From positions 1-56,726 of the IMG/VR virus record IMGVR_UViG_3300032333_000153: a stretch of DNA of 56,726 bases; one strand, 5' to 3'. This document shows positions 10,127 through 16,898 of the stretch, piece after piece; the first letter of the stretch is position 1; each line of letters opens with the position of its first letter. The translations under genes were made by a program, and so were the position numbers. A model generated the notes under the pieces. That model saw only the letters and a program-made list of their open reading frames with translations, ran no database searches and was not told the DNA's origin. This DNA comes from a virus.

Positions 10127-11020
10127 ATGGCCAGTTCTTTCACTACGAACAAGAACATCGAGAAGCCCGGCTACAACGACTACGCCGCCAACCCGACAGG
10201 CTGGTCTGGTCCAATCAACGCCGACTGGGACATCATCGATAGGGGCTTTGGCGGCGTTCTGTCGAAATCCACGACTGGCGGCACGACAAACCTGACTATC
10301 ACCGAGACCCAGAATCTCGTCCTTTTGATTTCTGGAACGCTCGCTTCTAACGCCATCTTTACGCTACCCCTAAACACCGCCTCAACGGGCATTGTCGCTG
10401 GTCAGTGGATCATCAAGAACGCCACTTCTGGCAGCTTTACGGTCACCTTTGCCCCCACGTCAGGCGGAGGTACGTCTATCGCCATCCCGCAGGGTCAGGT
10501 CAAAGTTATCTTTTCTGACGGCACAAATGTCGCAGAAACAGTGTCTATTCCGTCTCAGTTTCCATCTGGCACAGCAATGTTGTTTGCACAAACTTCTGCT
10601 CCAACAGGATGGACAAAATCAACGACGCACGACAACAAGGCTTTGCGTGTCGTGAGCGGGGCGGCCTCAAGCGGCGGCTCTGTTGCTTTTACGACGGCGT
10701 TCGCGTCGCAGTCAGTCACCGGTACGGTTGGCGGGACTTCGCTGAGCATATCTCAGATCCCTGCGCACCGGCATTATGTTTTTCTGAACTCCGGGGCATC
10801 GAACGATCAGATCTCGGGTGAGGCTCGCTCACAGGTAGCGTATACGTCTGGCAACCCTGCGTCCGGGTATTACATACGCGGCAATGACACAGTAAGCGAA
10901 CCTACTTTGGGTCCGAGCGGCGCGGCTGGGTCTGGCGGATCCCACGACCATACGTTCACCGGGACAGCCATCAACCTCGCCGTTGCCTATGTCGATGTCA
11001 TCATCGCGACAAAGGATTAA
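10127..11020 (+). CDS. Tail fibre tip / receptor-binding protein with HxH motifs
   Basis: 297 residues. Residues 1-45 (NKNIEKPGYNDYAANPTGW, WDIIDRGFGG) form a virion-attachment-like N-terminus found in many fibre proteins. The middle is a Thr/Ser-rich beta stalk. The C-terminal 130 residues match the collar/needle type tip: TSAPTGWTKSTTHDNKALRVV, then SQIPAHRHYVF and GSHDHTFTG, then YVDVIIATKD. HxH pairs of this kind bind iron in T4 gp37-like tips. It probably contacts the host receptor. SD GAGGGG lies a few nt before the ATG. Confidence 0.85.
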   Translation: MASSFTTNKNIEKPGYNDYAANPTGWSGPINADWDIIDRGFGGVLSKSTTGGTTNLTITETQNLVLLISGTLASNAIFTLPLNTASTGIVAGQWIIKNATSGSFTVTFAPTSGGGTSIAIPQGQVKVIFSDGTNVAETVSIPSQFPSGTAMLFAQTSAPTGWTKSTTHDNKALRVVSGAASSGGSVAFTTAFASQSVTGTVGGTSLSISQIPAHRHYVFLNSGASNDQISGEARSQVAYTSGNPASGYYIRGNDTVSEPTLGPSGAAGSGGSHDHTFTGTAINLAVAYVDVIIATKD

Positions 11021-11022
11021 AC

Positions 11023-11307
11023 ATGGAACTTAAGAACGGATCGTTCTGCCCGCTCATCAAAAAGGACTGCGTGCAGCTCAAGTGCGCTTGGTTCACGATG
11101 CTGCGCGGCACGAACCCCAACACTGGCAAGGAAGTGGATGAGTGGATGTGCGCAGTAACCGCGCTTCCACTCTTGCAGATCGAAGTTGCAAAAGAGGCTC
11201 GCCAAGGTGCGGCTGCGACTGAGAGCTTCCGCAACGAGATGGTAAAGGCCAACCAGCAAAACGGGATTGTCGCCTCGCTGATAAGCACTCGGTCTTTGCT
11301 GGAGTAG
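11023..11307 (+). CDS. Small Cys-containing protein downstream of tail fibre
   Basis: 94 residues, starting 2 nt after the fibre-tip gene, so the two form one unit. Four cysteines (residues 9, 16, 21 and 43; CPLIKKDCVQLKC and WMCAV) could bind a metal or an Fe-S cluster. The second half is a charged helix. I recognise the N-terminal pattern from other phage fibre neighbourhoods but no function is known. A fibre chaperone or attachment protein is possible. It is the last + strand gene before the convergent junction. Confidence 0.7.
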   Translation: MELKNGSFCPLIKKDCVQLKCAWFTMLRGTNPNTGKEVDEWMCAVTALPLLQIEVAKEARQGAAATESFRNEMVKANQQNGIVASLISTRSLLE

Positions 11308-11315
11308 CGAAAAGA

Positions 11316-11336
11316 CCCCCGGTGGTAAGCCGGGGG
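11316..11336. terminator. Hairpin terminator in the convergent junction
   Basis: CCCCCGG, a 7-nt loop, then CCGGGGG: a perfect 7-bp stem just after the last + strand gene stop. Read on the minus strand the stem is followed by TCTTTTCGC, so it is best as a terminator for minus-strand transcripts. On the plus strand no T-run follows. Confidence 0.6.
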
Positions 11337-11360
11337 CCAAGTCAGGGACACAGACAGGGT

Positions 11361-11380
11361 TAATCAGAGGAGGCTGATTA
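11361..11380. repeat. Inverted repeat TAATCAG / CTGATTA
   Basis: A perfect 7-bp stem with loop AGGAGG, within the 138-bp gap between the convergent genes. The loop is itself a ribosome-site-like sequence but no gene follows it. It may be part of a bidirectional termination region. Confidence 0.45.
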
Positions 11381-11417
11381 GCGCCTGCGAATAAGGCACC
11401 GAGAACATCCCGATGCC

Positions 11418-11435
11418 CTTCGGCTCGCGCCGAAG
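11418..11435. repeat. Inverted repeat CTTCGGC / GCCGAAG with TCGC loop
   Basis: A perfect 7-bp stem with a tetraloop, 10 nt past the stop of the minus-strand transglycosylase gene. No T-run follows on either strand, so it is a transcript-end hairpin candidate rather than a clear intrinsic terminator. Confidence 0.45.
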
Positions 11436-11445
11436 ATCTGCGAGT

Positions 11446-11991
11446 TTACATCCTTCTCGCTGTAATCATAGCCGCATAACGCTGCTTGTACCGCTCGGCG
11501 TTGCGATTGAGTTTCTTGTTCCATCCACCGACGCCCGCCACATGGCACCGAGCCATTTCCTGTGCCGTGCGGACGCCGTGCCTAATGCACATCTCCATAT
11601 GAGAAATCCCGGCGGCCACGCCATACTCGCACTCGTGGAGCCTAGAGGGGTTGTATCCCAGCCCTCTTGCTGATGCCGGCATGACCTGCATCACGCCCTT
11701 TGCACGCCCGTGGCGGGTGGATGGGCCGGTGGCGCGGCAGTTAAACCCGCTCTCCAATTTAGCTATGCGTAGAGCAGTATCCACCCACTGTGGACCCAGC
11801 TTTTGCGCCGCCTGCCGGGCGACGATCTTCTGCACTTCGCCCCGCGCTGCGGGGGCTGATGGTGCGGTCTGGACTTGAGCGTCCCTCCAGTTTCCTGACC
11901 TGTCACGCGCAAAGAACTCGGCAGAGGACATTTCTGCAAATGCTGGCGCTGAAGACGCCAAGAGGGCCACAATCACGATAAGCGCTCGCAT
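11446..11991 (-). CDS. Secreted lytic transglycosylase (SLT domain)
   Basis: 181 residues from the ATG at 11991, which has AGGAG 5 nt upstream; an upstream in-frame start at 12018 would hide the signal peptide. Residues 1-19 are a Sec signal (MRALIVIVALLASSAPAFA, cleavage after AFA). The SLT core follows: catalytic Glu in RIAKLESGFNC (about E80), GVMQVMPASARGLGY, and YGVAAGISHMEMC. It would cleave the glycan strands of peptidoglycan in the periplasm. It lies far from the amidase/spanin cassette at 54-55 kb and on the other strand, so it may act in lysis early, at entry, or against competing phages. Activity is inferred from family motifs. Confidence 0.88.
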   Translation of the reverse strand: MRALIVIVALLASSAPAFAEMSSAEFFARDRSGNWRDAQVQTAPSAPAARGEVQKIVARQAAQKLGPQWVDTALRIAKLESGFNCRATGPSTRHGRAKGVMQVMPASARGLGYNPSRLHECEYGVAAGISHMEMCIRHGVRTAQEMARCHVAGVGGWNKKLNRNAERYKQRYAAMITARRM

Positions 11992-12056
11992 GCTAACTCC
12001 TGTTGCTGGCAGGACCATTCACTCCATAGGCACTGCGGTTGACGAAAAATGCTTTC

Positions 12057-12230
12057 TCACTTGCCGTACTTTTTCTCTATCTCTTCAAGAGTTAGAGACT
12101 TCACTTCAGCCAGCGTCACTGGCTTTAGGTCACTCTGGGTCTTGCTCTTCGCCGCGCCAGCGATGGCCTTCTGGCGTCTCTTCTCCGGGCTGTAGTTGCC
12201 CCGGTGCTGGCGCAGGGAGACTGGCTTCAT
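12057..12230 (-). CDS. Small basic protein of unknown function
   Basis: 57 residues from the ATG at 12230 (AAGGAG 6 nt upstream). It is Lys/Arg/Gln-rich (RQHRGNYSPEKRRQKAIAG) with an amphipathic helix at the end (TLAEVKSLTLEEIEKKYGK). It overlaps, in another frame, the 3' part of the DUF1289-like gene. Possibly nucleic-acid binding; no family recognised. Confidence 0.6.
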   Translation of the reverse strand: MKPVSLRQHRGNYSPEKRRQKAIAGAAKSKTQSDLKPVTLAEVKSLTLEEIEKKYGK

Positions 12231-12318
12231 GCTTGCTCCTTCCGGCAATAGCTTGTCCACACCCGATACAGACGTTTGCAGGGTCTAGCCTGCAAACGCC
12301 GATGCACGGTGTCCTCAC
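12130..12318 (-). CDS. DUF1289-like short zinc-binding protein
   Basis: 62 residues from a GTG whose bases overlap the TGA of the upstream gene (GTGA), so it is translationally coupled. The first 25 residues carry the DUF1289 signature: TPCIGVCRLDP then VCIGCGQAI, with four cysteines likely to bind one metal. The remaining residues are Pro/Glu-rich and overlap another gene in a different frame by about 100 nt, so the conserved part may be all that matters. DUF1289 proteins are short bacterial proteins of unknown role. Confidence 0.55.
   Translation of the reverse strand: MRTPCIGVCRLDPANVCIGCGQAIAGRSKHEASLPAPAPGQLQPGEETPEGHRWRGEEQDPE
12273..12298. repeat. Perfect 10-bp inverted repeat inside the DUF1289-like gene
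   Basis: CGTTTGCAGG, loop GTCTAG, CCTGCAAACG. It falls exactly over the codons of the first Cys pair region (CRLDPANVC). No T-run follows, so it is not a standard terminator. It could be an mRNA hairpin affecting expression or a protein-binding site. Confidence 0.6.
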
Positions 12319-12506
12319 TTCTGTTTAGACTCAAACACCCGCAACGCTATAGTCAAAGCAGAGTTGTACGAAACATCAAGCCCCATTGATTCCTTGACGT
12401 TCTTTCGGATCACATCAAGCCTATCGACGTTATCCTTGGATATTGAGATGATTTTTGGCTTGCCAATGTTCTTCTTTGGGCGGCCAAGTTTAGCAATTTT
12501 CGCCAT
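12315..12506 (-). CDS. Ribbon-helix-helix-like small protein
   Basis: 63 residues from the ATG at 12506. A basic N-terminus (KIAKLGRPKKN) precedes a possible ribbon strand KIISISKDN and two helices (VDRLDVIRKNV, SYNSALTIALRVFE). The layout is that of ribbon-helix-helix DNA-binding proteins, which act as dimers, often as repressors. It overlaps the end of the upstream dCTP deaminase-like gene by 17 nt. DNA binding is an inference. Confidence 0.6.
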   Translation of the reverse strand: MAKIAKLGRPKKNIGKPKIISISKDNVDRLDVIRKNVKESMGLDVSYNSALTIALRVFESKQK

Positions 12507-12951
12507 CTTCAAACCTCGCTGTTTGTGCGCCACGTTGCTGGTTCTGATATTTGCCCCTGTAGGGCAGCTCTGTCGGTTCAGACAGAAGGTGGAAGATCAC
12601 CTGAGCGATGGGCGATCCAGATTCGATCAGGATCTCGCTGTAGCCGTGGTTTGTTAACTCTAATGTTAACCACCCCTGCCATCCGGGCTCGATCACAGTG
12701 TTCTGCACGGCGAGACCTTGGCGCGCCCACGTCGATTTGTCGTGGACGAAGCCGATGACATCGTCGTGCATGGTGAAGCGCTCCACCGTTGACGCCAGCG
12801 CAAACGCCCCCGGCTTCAGCAAGATGTACTCCGCTATCCTTACGTCGTACCCTGCGGGTCCGAGCCCGTATGTCATGCCGTTCGCCACCGCCCTCTCCGA
12901 AAACGGATCAATAATGCCCGCCTCTCTGAGTATTCTTGGAACTAGGATCAT
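12490..12951 (-). CDS. dcd: dCTP deaminase / dUTPase-family nucleotide enzyme
   Basis: 153 residues, beginning at the ATG at 12951 with GGGAAGG upstream. Family signatures are clear: GYDVRIAEYI, then FVHDKSTWARQGLAVQN, then the catalytic Glu in VIEPGWQGWLTLELTNHG (E88), then IAQVIFHLL and GKYQNQ near the end. The trimeric enzymes of this family deaminate dCTP to dUTP, or hydrolyse dUTP, keeping dTTP supply up and uracil out of DNA. Which of the two reactions this one performs cannot be told from sequence by eye. It sits in the early nucleic-acid gene block. Confidence 0.85.
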   Translation of the reverse strand: MILVPRILREAGIIDPFSERAVANGMTYGLGPAGYDVRIAEYILLKPGAFALASTVERFTMHDDVIGFVHDKSTWARQGLAVQNTVIEPGWQGWLTLELTNHGYSEILIESGSPIAQVIFHLLSEPTELPYRGKYQNQQRGAQTARFEDGENC

Positions 12952-13375
12952 GCCGAACCTTCCCTTGTAGCCTCTTGTTGTTCGTGTACGCCCACGAGTT
13001 GGCCTTGTGGACCGCATACACAGAACTGGAGTGGTCGCACTGCATCAGCTTGCCGATCTTCGGGTGCGACCAGCCCCGCAGGTACAGAACCCAAGTTATC
13101 GCTCTCCTGCACATGCAGATGCGATGTCGGCGCCCCTTCCCTATTACGGCGAACCAAGAAACATTGTACGCCAGCAACATCGAAACGATTGAGGATCTCA
13201 CGTCCGACGCTACGGCTGGCATGCCGTAGGCCAAAAGTGCAATCTTGCGCTGCTCTTTGCTGAGAGAGCTTTCTTCAGTCTTTGGCGGTATCTTGATTGA
13301 GACGACAGACGCACGTCTCGGCGCTATGCGGTTCTTGACTGCCGCATAGTGCGCAATCAGCTCTTGGGCGTTCAT
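12908..13375 (-). CDS. DnaA domain IV-like DNA-binding protein
   Basis: 155 residues. The central 50 residues resemble the C-terminal DNA-binding domain of DnaA: RRAITWVLYLRGWSHPKIGK followed by the signature-like CDHSSSVYAVHKA, comparable to the GRDHSTV(I/L)HA helix-turn-helix of DnaA. There is no AAA+ ATPase domain. It may bind DnaA-box-like sites, to attract or block host DnaA, or act as a plain regulator. The N-terminal 70 residues are basic and not recognised. It overlaps the dCTP deaminase-like gene start by 44 nt. Confidence 0.7.
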   Translation of the reverse strand: MNAQELIAHYAAVKNRIAPRRASVVSIKIPPKTEESSLSKEQRKIALLAYGMPAVASDVRSSIVSMLLAYNVSWFAVIGKGRRHRICMCRRAITWVLYLRGWSHPKIGKLMQCDHSSSVYAVHKANSWAYTNNKRLQGKVRHDPSSKNTQRGGHY

Positions 13376-13602
13376 TCAGATCGCTTCCCTATCACCCGGT
13401 CGCGAATGTACTGGCGGAGCATCGTTTCTGTTGAGATCGCCACATCGTACTCAGACCAGACATCTGTCGGGTTCTCGTGCGGGCGATCCATCACCGAGCA
13501 CCACGCCTCCCACAGCTCGGGATTGGCGACGTGGCACGGCTCGTTACTCGCTCCCTCCATCGGGAGGGACAGTAGAAGATCCATTGCTGTCAGCGGCCCC
13601 AT
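13372..13602 (-). CDS. Small acidic protein of unknown function
   Basis: 76 residues from the ATG at 13602 (GGAG about 8 nt upstream); a later Met at 13560 is possible and would cut the overlap with the upstream gene from 59 to 17 nt. It is Trp- and Glu-containing (NPELWEAWCSVMDRPHE) with no recognised motif. Its stop overlaps the next gene's ATG by 4 nt (ATGA), so the two are coupled. Confidence 0.6.
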   Translation of the reverse strand: MGPLTAMDLLLSLPMEGASNEPCHVANPELWEAWCSVMDRPHENPTDVWSEYDVAISTETMLRQYIRDRVIGKRSE

Positions 13603-13855
13603 ATCTCATCTCCGATGCGAAAGCTAAGTAGTTGATGGCGTCCAGATAGTTGTCGCGCTTGTCCCGGTTGCCGGACATGCGCGCGAGCTTCGTGGCCACA
13701 AGGACCATGGCGACATCATACGCCGTGACCATGCGACCGGTCGCCAGCGAGGCGATGATGGCGATCTTGGTGAAGTTATTCTCAATCCCGCCGTAGTCTT
13801 CTCCGCGCTCACCGATCAGGTCAGCGCACTCCTTAAGCGCTCTGTGCGGATCCAT
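13544..13855 (-). CDS. Conserved phage protein, DUF6378-like
   Basis: 103 residues, ATG at 13855 with GGAGAGG upstream. The pattern GERGEDYGGIENNFTKIA, then YDVAMVLVATKLARM, then DNYLDAINYLAFASEM matches a widespread phage family of alpha-helical proteins (I recall it as DUF6378, unverified). The alternating acidic helices resemble MazG-like nucleotide pyrophosphohydrolases, which would fit beside a dCTP deaminase, but the metal-binding ExxE motif is not clear. Ends with a Pro/Ser/Gly tail. Confidence 0.65.
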   Translation of the reverse strand: MDPHRALKECADLIGERGEDYGGIENNFTKIAIIASLATGRMVTAYDVAMVLVATKLARMSGNRDKRDNYLDAINYLAFASEMRYGAADSNGSSTVPPDGGSE

Positions 13856-14110
13856 TCACCTCTCCTCAAGCACGCGGATCTTGCCGATGAAAGAACAGTT
13901 TATGATGCTAGTGCCGCGAAACTTGTACTTCCCAGCAGACTGGAAGCGATCCTCCGCATCGTAGTAGTATTCACTCACCATGATGTAGTCGTGCTTGTGC
14001 AAAAGAAAGTAGAACTCATCGATTGAGTTGATCCCCTTTATTTCGCACGTAATCTGATGGACCGGCTTACCTTGGTTTGATGGCATGTGCATTGTCAGAA
14101 GAAACTTCAT
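13856..14110 (-). CDS. Small protein of unknown function, first gene of the leftward operon
   Basis: 84 residues with AAGGAG just upstream of the ATG at 14110. Composition is mixed alpha/beta with many aromatics (DEFYFLLHKHDYIMVSEYYYD). It is the first gene after the leftward promoter at 14139-14168. Its stop abuts the next gene's start (TGAATG). No family recognised. Confidence 0.65.
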   Translation of the reverse strand: MKFLLTMHMPSNQGKPVHQITCEIKGINSIDEFYFLLHKHDYIMVSEYYYDAEDRFQSAGKYKFRGTSIINCSFIGKIRVLEER

Positions 14111-14138
14111 CTCATCTCCTTAACTCGAGAACGATCCA

Positions 14139-14168
14139 AACATACGCGCAGGCCGGCGAAGGCGTCAA
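14139..14168 (-). promoter_or_regulatory. Leftward sigma70-like promoter
   Basis: On the minus strand: TTGACG, 18-nt spacer, TATGTT. It points at the small-gene block ending at 11.4 kb. The operator GACAAAATGTC begins 2 nt upstream of its -35 element. Confidence 0.65.
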
Positions 14169-14169
14169 G

Positions 14170-14180
14170 GACAAAATGTC
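14170..14180. promoter_or_regulatory. Operator-like site GACA-AAA-TGTC
   Basis: An interrupted palindrome with 4-bp arms, next to the -35 of the leftward promoter and 18 nt from a second, related site at 14198. Likely bound by a regulator such as the Cro-like protein encoded just to the right. Confidence 0.55.
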
Positions 14181-14186
14181 TCGCAA

Positions 14187-14215
14187 TTGACCCCGCAGAC
14201 AATTTGTCTTAGTTT
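14187..14215 (+). promoter_or_regulatory. Rightward sigma70-like promoter with operator in the spacer
   Basis: TTGACC, 17-nt spacer, TAGTTT, 23 nt before the Cro-like gene. The spacer contains GACAA-T-TTGTC at 14198-14208, a perfect 5-bp inverted repeat. A protein bound there would block RNA polymerase, so the downstream gene is probably autoregulated. Confidence 0.65.
14198..14208. promoter_or_regulatory. Operator GACAATTTGTC, copy 1
   Basis: Perfect 5-bp inverted repeat with one central base. The identical 11-mer occurs at 28321-28331 in front of the GapR-like gene. Placement inside a promoter spacer supports a repressor-binding role. Confidence 0.65.
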
Positions 14216-14237
14216 CCCGTCAGATAAGGGGTGACGC

Positions 14238-14435
14238 ATGTCTGTTGTGAACTGGGACTTGATCGAGCAGATCGCTCATGAGCTTGGGGTGACGAAGTAC
14301 GCCACCGCCAAGTGGCGGCAGCGCGGGCAAGTCCCCTACAAGTGGCGTCTGCCGATTGTCCTGAAGTCAGACGGGCGGATCCGCTGGGACCAGTACCACA
14401 AGATGGACAATCAGCGCCGTAGGGACGTTAACTGA
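14238..14435 (+). CDS. Cro/YdaS-like helix-turn-helix regulator
   Basis: 65 residues with AAGGGG upstream of the ATG. Residues 8-40 form a small helix-turn-helix of the type found in Cro/YdaS-like proteins: LIEQIAHELGVTKYATAKW then RQRGQVPYKWRLPI. It is a lone rightward gene facing the leftward early operon, in the classic place for a switch regulator, and the shared intergenic region holds two operator-like sites. Its last 25 nt overlap the 3' end of the convergent VRR-NUC gene. Target sites are inferred. Confidence 0.75.
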   Translation: MSVVNWDLIEQIAHELGVTKYATAKWRQRGQVPYKWRLPIVLKSDGRIRWDQYHKMDNQRRRDVN

Positions 14436-14734
14436 GCCTTCGCGCTCTCTTGGCCGTGCGCGACAATCACCGTGTGGCCGATTGAGATCAGGTACTCTCG
14501 CCAGTCCTTTTGCTTTTCGCCCAAGGTTCCGCCCTTGGCGCTCTTCATCTCAACCCAGACGCTCCATGCCGGGATGAACAAGTCGGGCACCCCGGCAGAC
14601 ACGCCCTCGGCCTTGAGGCGCGCCCCTGTGGCGATGCTGCGGGCTCCGCCATTGGGGATGGCGAAGATCCGCACGCCGGGGTGGTTCTTGCGGAACCACG
14701 AGACGAACTCACGCTGCTCAAGGTGTTCGCTCAA
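14411..14734 (-). CDS. VRR-NUC domain nuclease
   Basis: 107 residues if started at the TTG at 14734, which overlaps the upstream TGA (TTGA) and has GGAG about 9 nt before; a TTG 30 nt further up is an alternative. The VRR-NUC core is visible: IPNGGARS, LKAEGVSAGVPDLFIP (metal-binding Asp), WVEMKSAKGGTLGEKQKDW (ExK), and GHTVIVAHG. These are PD-(D/E)XK-fold nucleases thought to resolve branched DNA. Its neighbours are a helicase and an exonuclease, so a role in replication or recombination is likely. Confidence 0.85.
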   Translation of the reverse strand: MSEHLEQREFVSWFRKNHPGVRIFAIPNGGARSIATGARLKAEGVSAGVPDLFIPAWSVWVEMKSAKGGTLGEKQKDWREYLISIGHTVIVAHGQESAKAQLTSLRR

Positions 14735-14928
14735 AACGGAAGCTCCTGCACCCACTTCTCGCAAGCGTCTGTCGTTGCAGCAAATTCAGGCGGTGGCGTC
14801 ATGTTAAACACGATGCACTCGCCCTTCAGGCTGTAGTTATCGCACGTATGGCAGCAGCGCGGCGGACCCTTTTGGATCCACTCGCGCCACGCAACGACAA
14901 AGTCGGGCTCAGACGGTTTCTGCGACAT
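14731..14928 (-). CDS. Small Cys-rich protein between helicase and VRR-NUC
   Basis: 65 residues. Four or five cysteines (RCCHTCDNY, GECIVF, DACEKW) suggest a metal-binding fold. It overlaps the end of the helicase gene by 20 nt and the VRR-NUC start by 4 nt, so it is made as part of that unit. This pattern is seen in other phages as an uncharacterised protein next to VRR-NUC genes. Confidence 0.7.
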   Translation of the reverse strand: MSQKPSEPDFVVAWREWIQKGPPRCCHTCDNYSLKGECIVFNMTPPPEFAATTDACEKWVQELPF

Positions 14929-16522
14929 TCCACTCCCTCTTAATCACGCGAAAATACTTCCCATCGAGGCGATATTCAATCTGCTTTGGTGGCCGGCCAG
15001 CATTCATGTCTGTGACGATGGAGTCAAGAGGTCGCAAATTCAGGGACACTCCAATGGTAAGAACTTTGGCGCTACGAGCCAAAGAGCGCAGTTGCTTCTC
15101 CGCCTTGTCCCCCGCGTACCCATCGTACCCGATGGTGAGGTACTCCGTCACTGGCGGATCCGACAACGCGCCGTAGTACGTCACCGCGAGCATCTCCTTG
15201 CCGCTCGCCCGGCTGATGTGCTTGCGCCAGCGCCACGCTGACACATTCAGGACCGACCCCTCAATCCCCATGATGTCGATGTCGGACAGCTTCCACTTCT
15301 TCGGCGGCGGAGCTGGGAATGGCGTGCCGCACGACGGGCAGACCTTTGCGCTGGGGTGGCACAACTCGCCGCACTCCTCGCAGACCTTCACAGGAGGCTC
15401 GCCAGATGCCTCTCCCTTCTTCTTGGGTGGCCTGACAGCGGTGATGGGGCCGTGCGTCTCCACGACGCCCGCAAAGTCGAGGATGAGGCAGTGGTCCGTG
15501 TGCGACTTTGGTCGCATGCCACGGCCCGCCATCTGCACGTACAGGCTGGGGCTCATGGTGGGGCGCACCATCGCGATCAGGTCGATGTCCGGGTAGTCGA
15601 ACCCTGTCGTCAGGACGTTGGCGTTGGTGAGCGCTTGGATCCTGCCGGCCTTGAAGTCGTTCAGGATCTGCTCGCGCTCCGCCTTGGGCGTCTTGCCGGT
15701 CACGCACTGGGCCTCGACGCCGCAGTCACGAAGTATCTGCGCCATGTTGTTGGCGTGCTTGACGCCAGTGCAGAAGAACAGCCACGCCTTGCGGTCGCCG
15801 GCACGCTCGATGACCTCGCGCACCACGGCTTCGTTGGTGAGCTTTTTGTCCACGGCGGCCTGCAACTCGGATTCAATGAAGTCGCCGCCGCGCTGGTGGA
15901 CCTTGGACACGTCCAGCTTGTTCTCAGTGGTTTTGCTCCGCAGCTTGGCGAGGAAGCCCTTGTAGATCAGCTCCTCGATACTGACTGAATCCAGCAGAGC
16001 GTGGAACAGCGCAGGCTCGTCGGTGATGAGCCCGTGGCCTAGCCGGTACGGCGTGGCGGTGAGCCCCACGACGCGCAGGCGGGGATTGATGGCGGTCAGC
16101 TCCCGGATCAGTTTGCGGTAGCCGCCCTCGTTCTTGTGAGAGACGAGGTGGCACTCGTCGATAATCACCAGATCAATGTGGCCGACCTCTGAGGCCCGAT
16201 CACGAATGGACTGGATGCCCGCGAAGGTGATCGGCTCCTCCAGATCCTTGCGCCGCAGGCTGGCGGAGAACACGCCCAGCGGAGCGCCGGGCCAGTGCTG
16301 AAGCATCTTCTCGGAGTTCTGCTCGATCAGCTCCTTGACGTGCGTCAGCATGAGGATGCGCGTCTCGGGGTAGGTCTGGAGCGCTCCCTTACACAGGGCG
16401 GCGATGATGTGGCTCTTGCCTGCGCCAGTCGGAAGCACGAGGCACGGGTTGCCCCCGTTGCCGGCCTCAAACCAAGCGTAGAGTTCGTCTATGACGCGCT
16501 GCTGATAGCCTCGGAGATTCAT
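14909..16522 (-). CDS. SF2 DEAD/DEAH-type helicase with zinc ribbon and extra C-terminal domain
   Basis: 537 residues. Helicase motifs in order: Q-like RGYQQRVIDELY, Walker A LPTGAGKS (30-37), DECH box VIIDECH (119-125), LTATPYR (about 155), and motif VI QMAGRGMRP (about 340). A zinc ribbon follows (VCEECGELC...VCPSCGTPF), then about 120 residues with an OB/beta-like pattern seen in related phage helicases. It would unwind or translocate on DNA using ATP, in replication or recombination. Its ATG overlaps the upstream gene's stop by 4 nt. Confidence 0.88.
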   Translation of the reverse strand: MNLRGYQQRVIDELYAWFEAGNGGNPCLVLPTGAGKSHIIAALCKGALQTYPETRILMLTHVKELIEQNSEKMLQHWPGAPLGVFSASLRRKDLEEPITFAGIQSIRDRASEVGHIDLVIIDECHLVSHKNEGGYRKLIRELTAINPRLRVVGLTATPYRLGHGLITDEPALFHALLDSVSIEELIYKGFLAKLRSKTTENKLDVSKVHQRGGDFIESELQAAVDKKLTNEAVVREVIERAGDRKAWLFFCTGVKHANNMAQILRDCGVEAQCVTGKTPKAEREQILNDFKAGRIQALTNANVLTTGFDYPDIDLIAMVRPTMSPSLYVQMAGRGMRPKSHTDHCLILDFAGVVETHGPITAVRPPKKKGEASGEPPVKVCEECGELCHPSAKVCPSCGTPFPAPPPKKWKLSDIDIMGIEGSVLNVSAWRWRKHISRASGKEMLAVTYYGALSDPPVTEYLTIGYDGYAGDKAEKQLRSLARSAKVLTIGVSLNLRPLDSIVTDMNAGRPPKQIEYRLDGKYFRVIKREWNVAETV

Positions 16523-16869
16523 GGCTCACCCTCGACTGATTTCCATGCGTTTAGAATGTAGATCCTAGTGGAGCGAGCATGGCTTCGAGGATCTCTCATG
16601 GGCCTGTATTGAGAAGTCGGGATCAAAACTTTCTTTTTTATCAAGGTGTTTATAAGTGCTCCCCATGCGTTGGGGTGATTGGGCTCAAGGCCCAGCTCAG
16701 TGAGAGTTGCGCGAATGTCTTCCCCTGTGAGAAATTCGCCTTCTCTCCCTTTTAAAACTATGCGCAACCGATTTCGCACCGCTTCCATCCAAGGCAGGTT
16801 GGAAGCAGTGACTTTTTCCATCCCGTCTTTTTTGTTCTGCATCGATTTTTCAGCATCAAACTCAATCAT
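16519..16869 (-). CDS. Putative winged-helix-like protein
   Basis: 116 residues from the ATG at 16869 (AAGGGGG upstream); longer in-frame forms overlap the preceding nuclease gene. Residues 30-110 have a helix-helix-helix-hairpin pattern: WMEAVRNRLRIVLKGREGE, FLTGEDIRATLTELGLEPNH, ALINTLIKKKVLIPTSQYR, then SHARSTRIYILN. This resembles winged-helix modules found next to phage helicases and nucleases. The DNA is locally AT-richer than the flanking genes. DNA binding is inferred. Confidence 0.65.
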   Translation of the reverse strand: MIEFDAEKSMQNKKDGMEKVTASNLPWMEAVRNRLRIVLKGREGEFLTGEDIRATLTELGLEPNHPNAWGALINTLIKKKVLIPTSQYRPMRDPRSHARSTRIYILNAWKSVEGEP

Positions 16870-16898
16870 CCGAACCCCCTTTTTTAGGATCTGGGTAG

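Noticed and set aside
12640-12680. GTTAAC pairs resembling CtrA half-sites
   Set aside because: They lie within the dCTP deaminase-like coding sequence and spacing does not fit a promoter.
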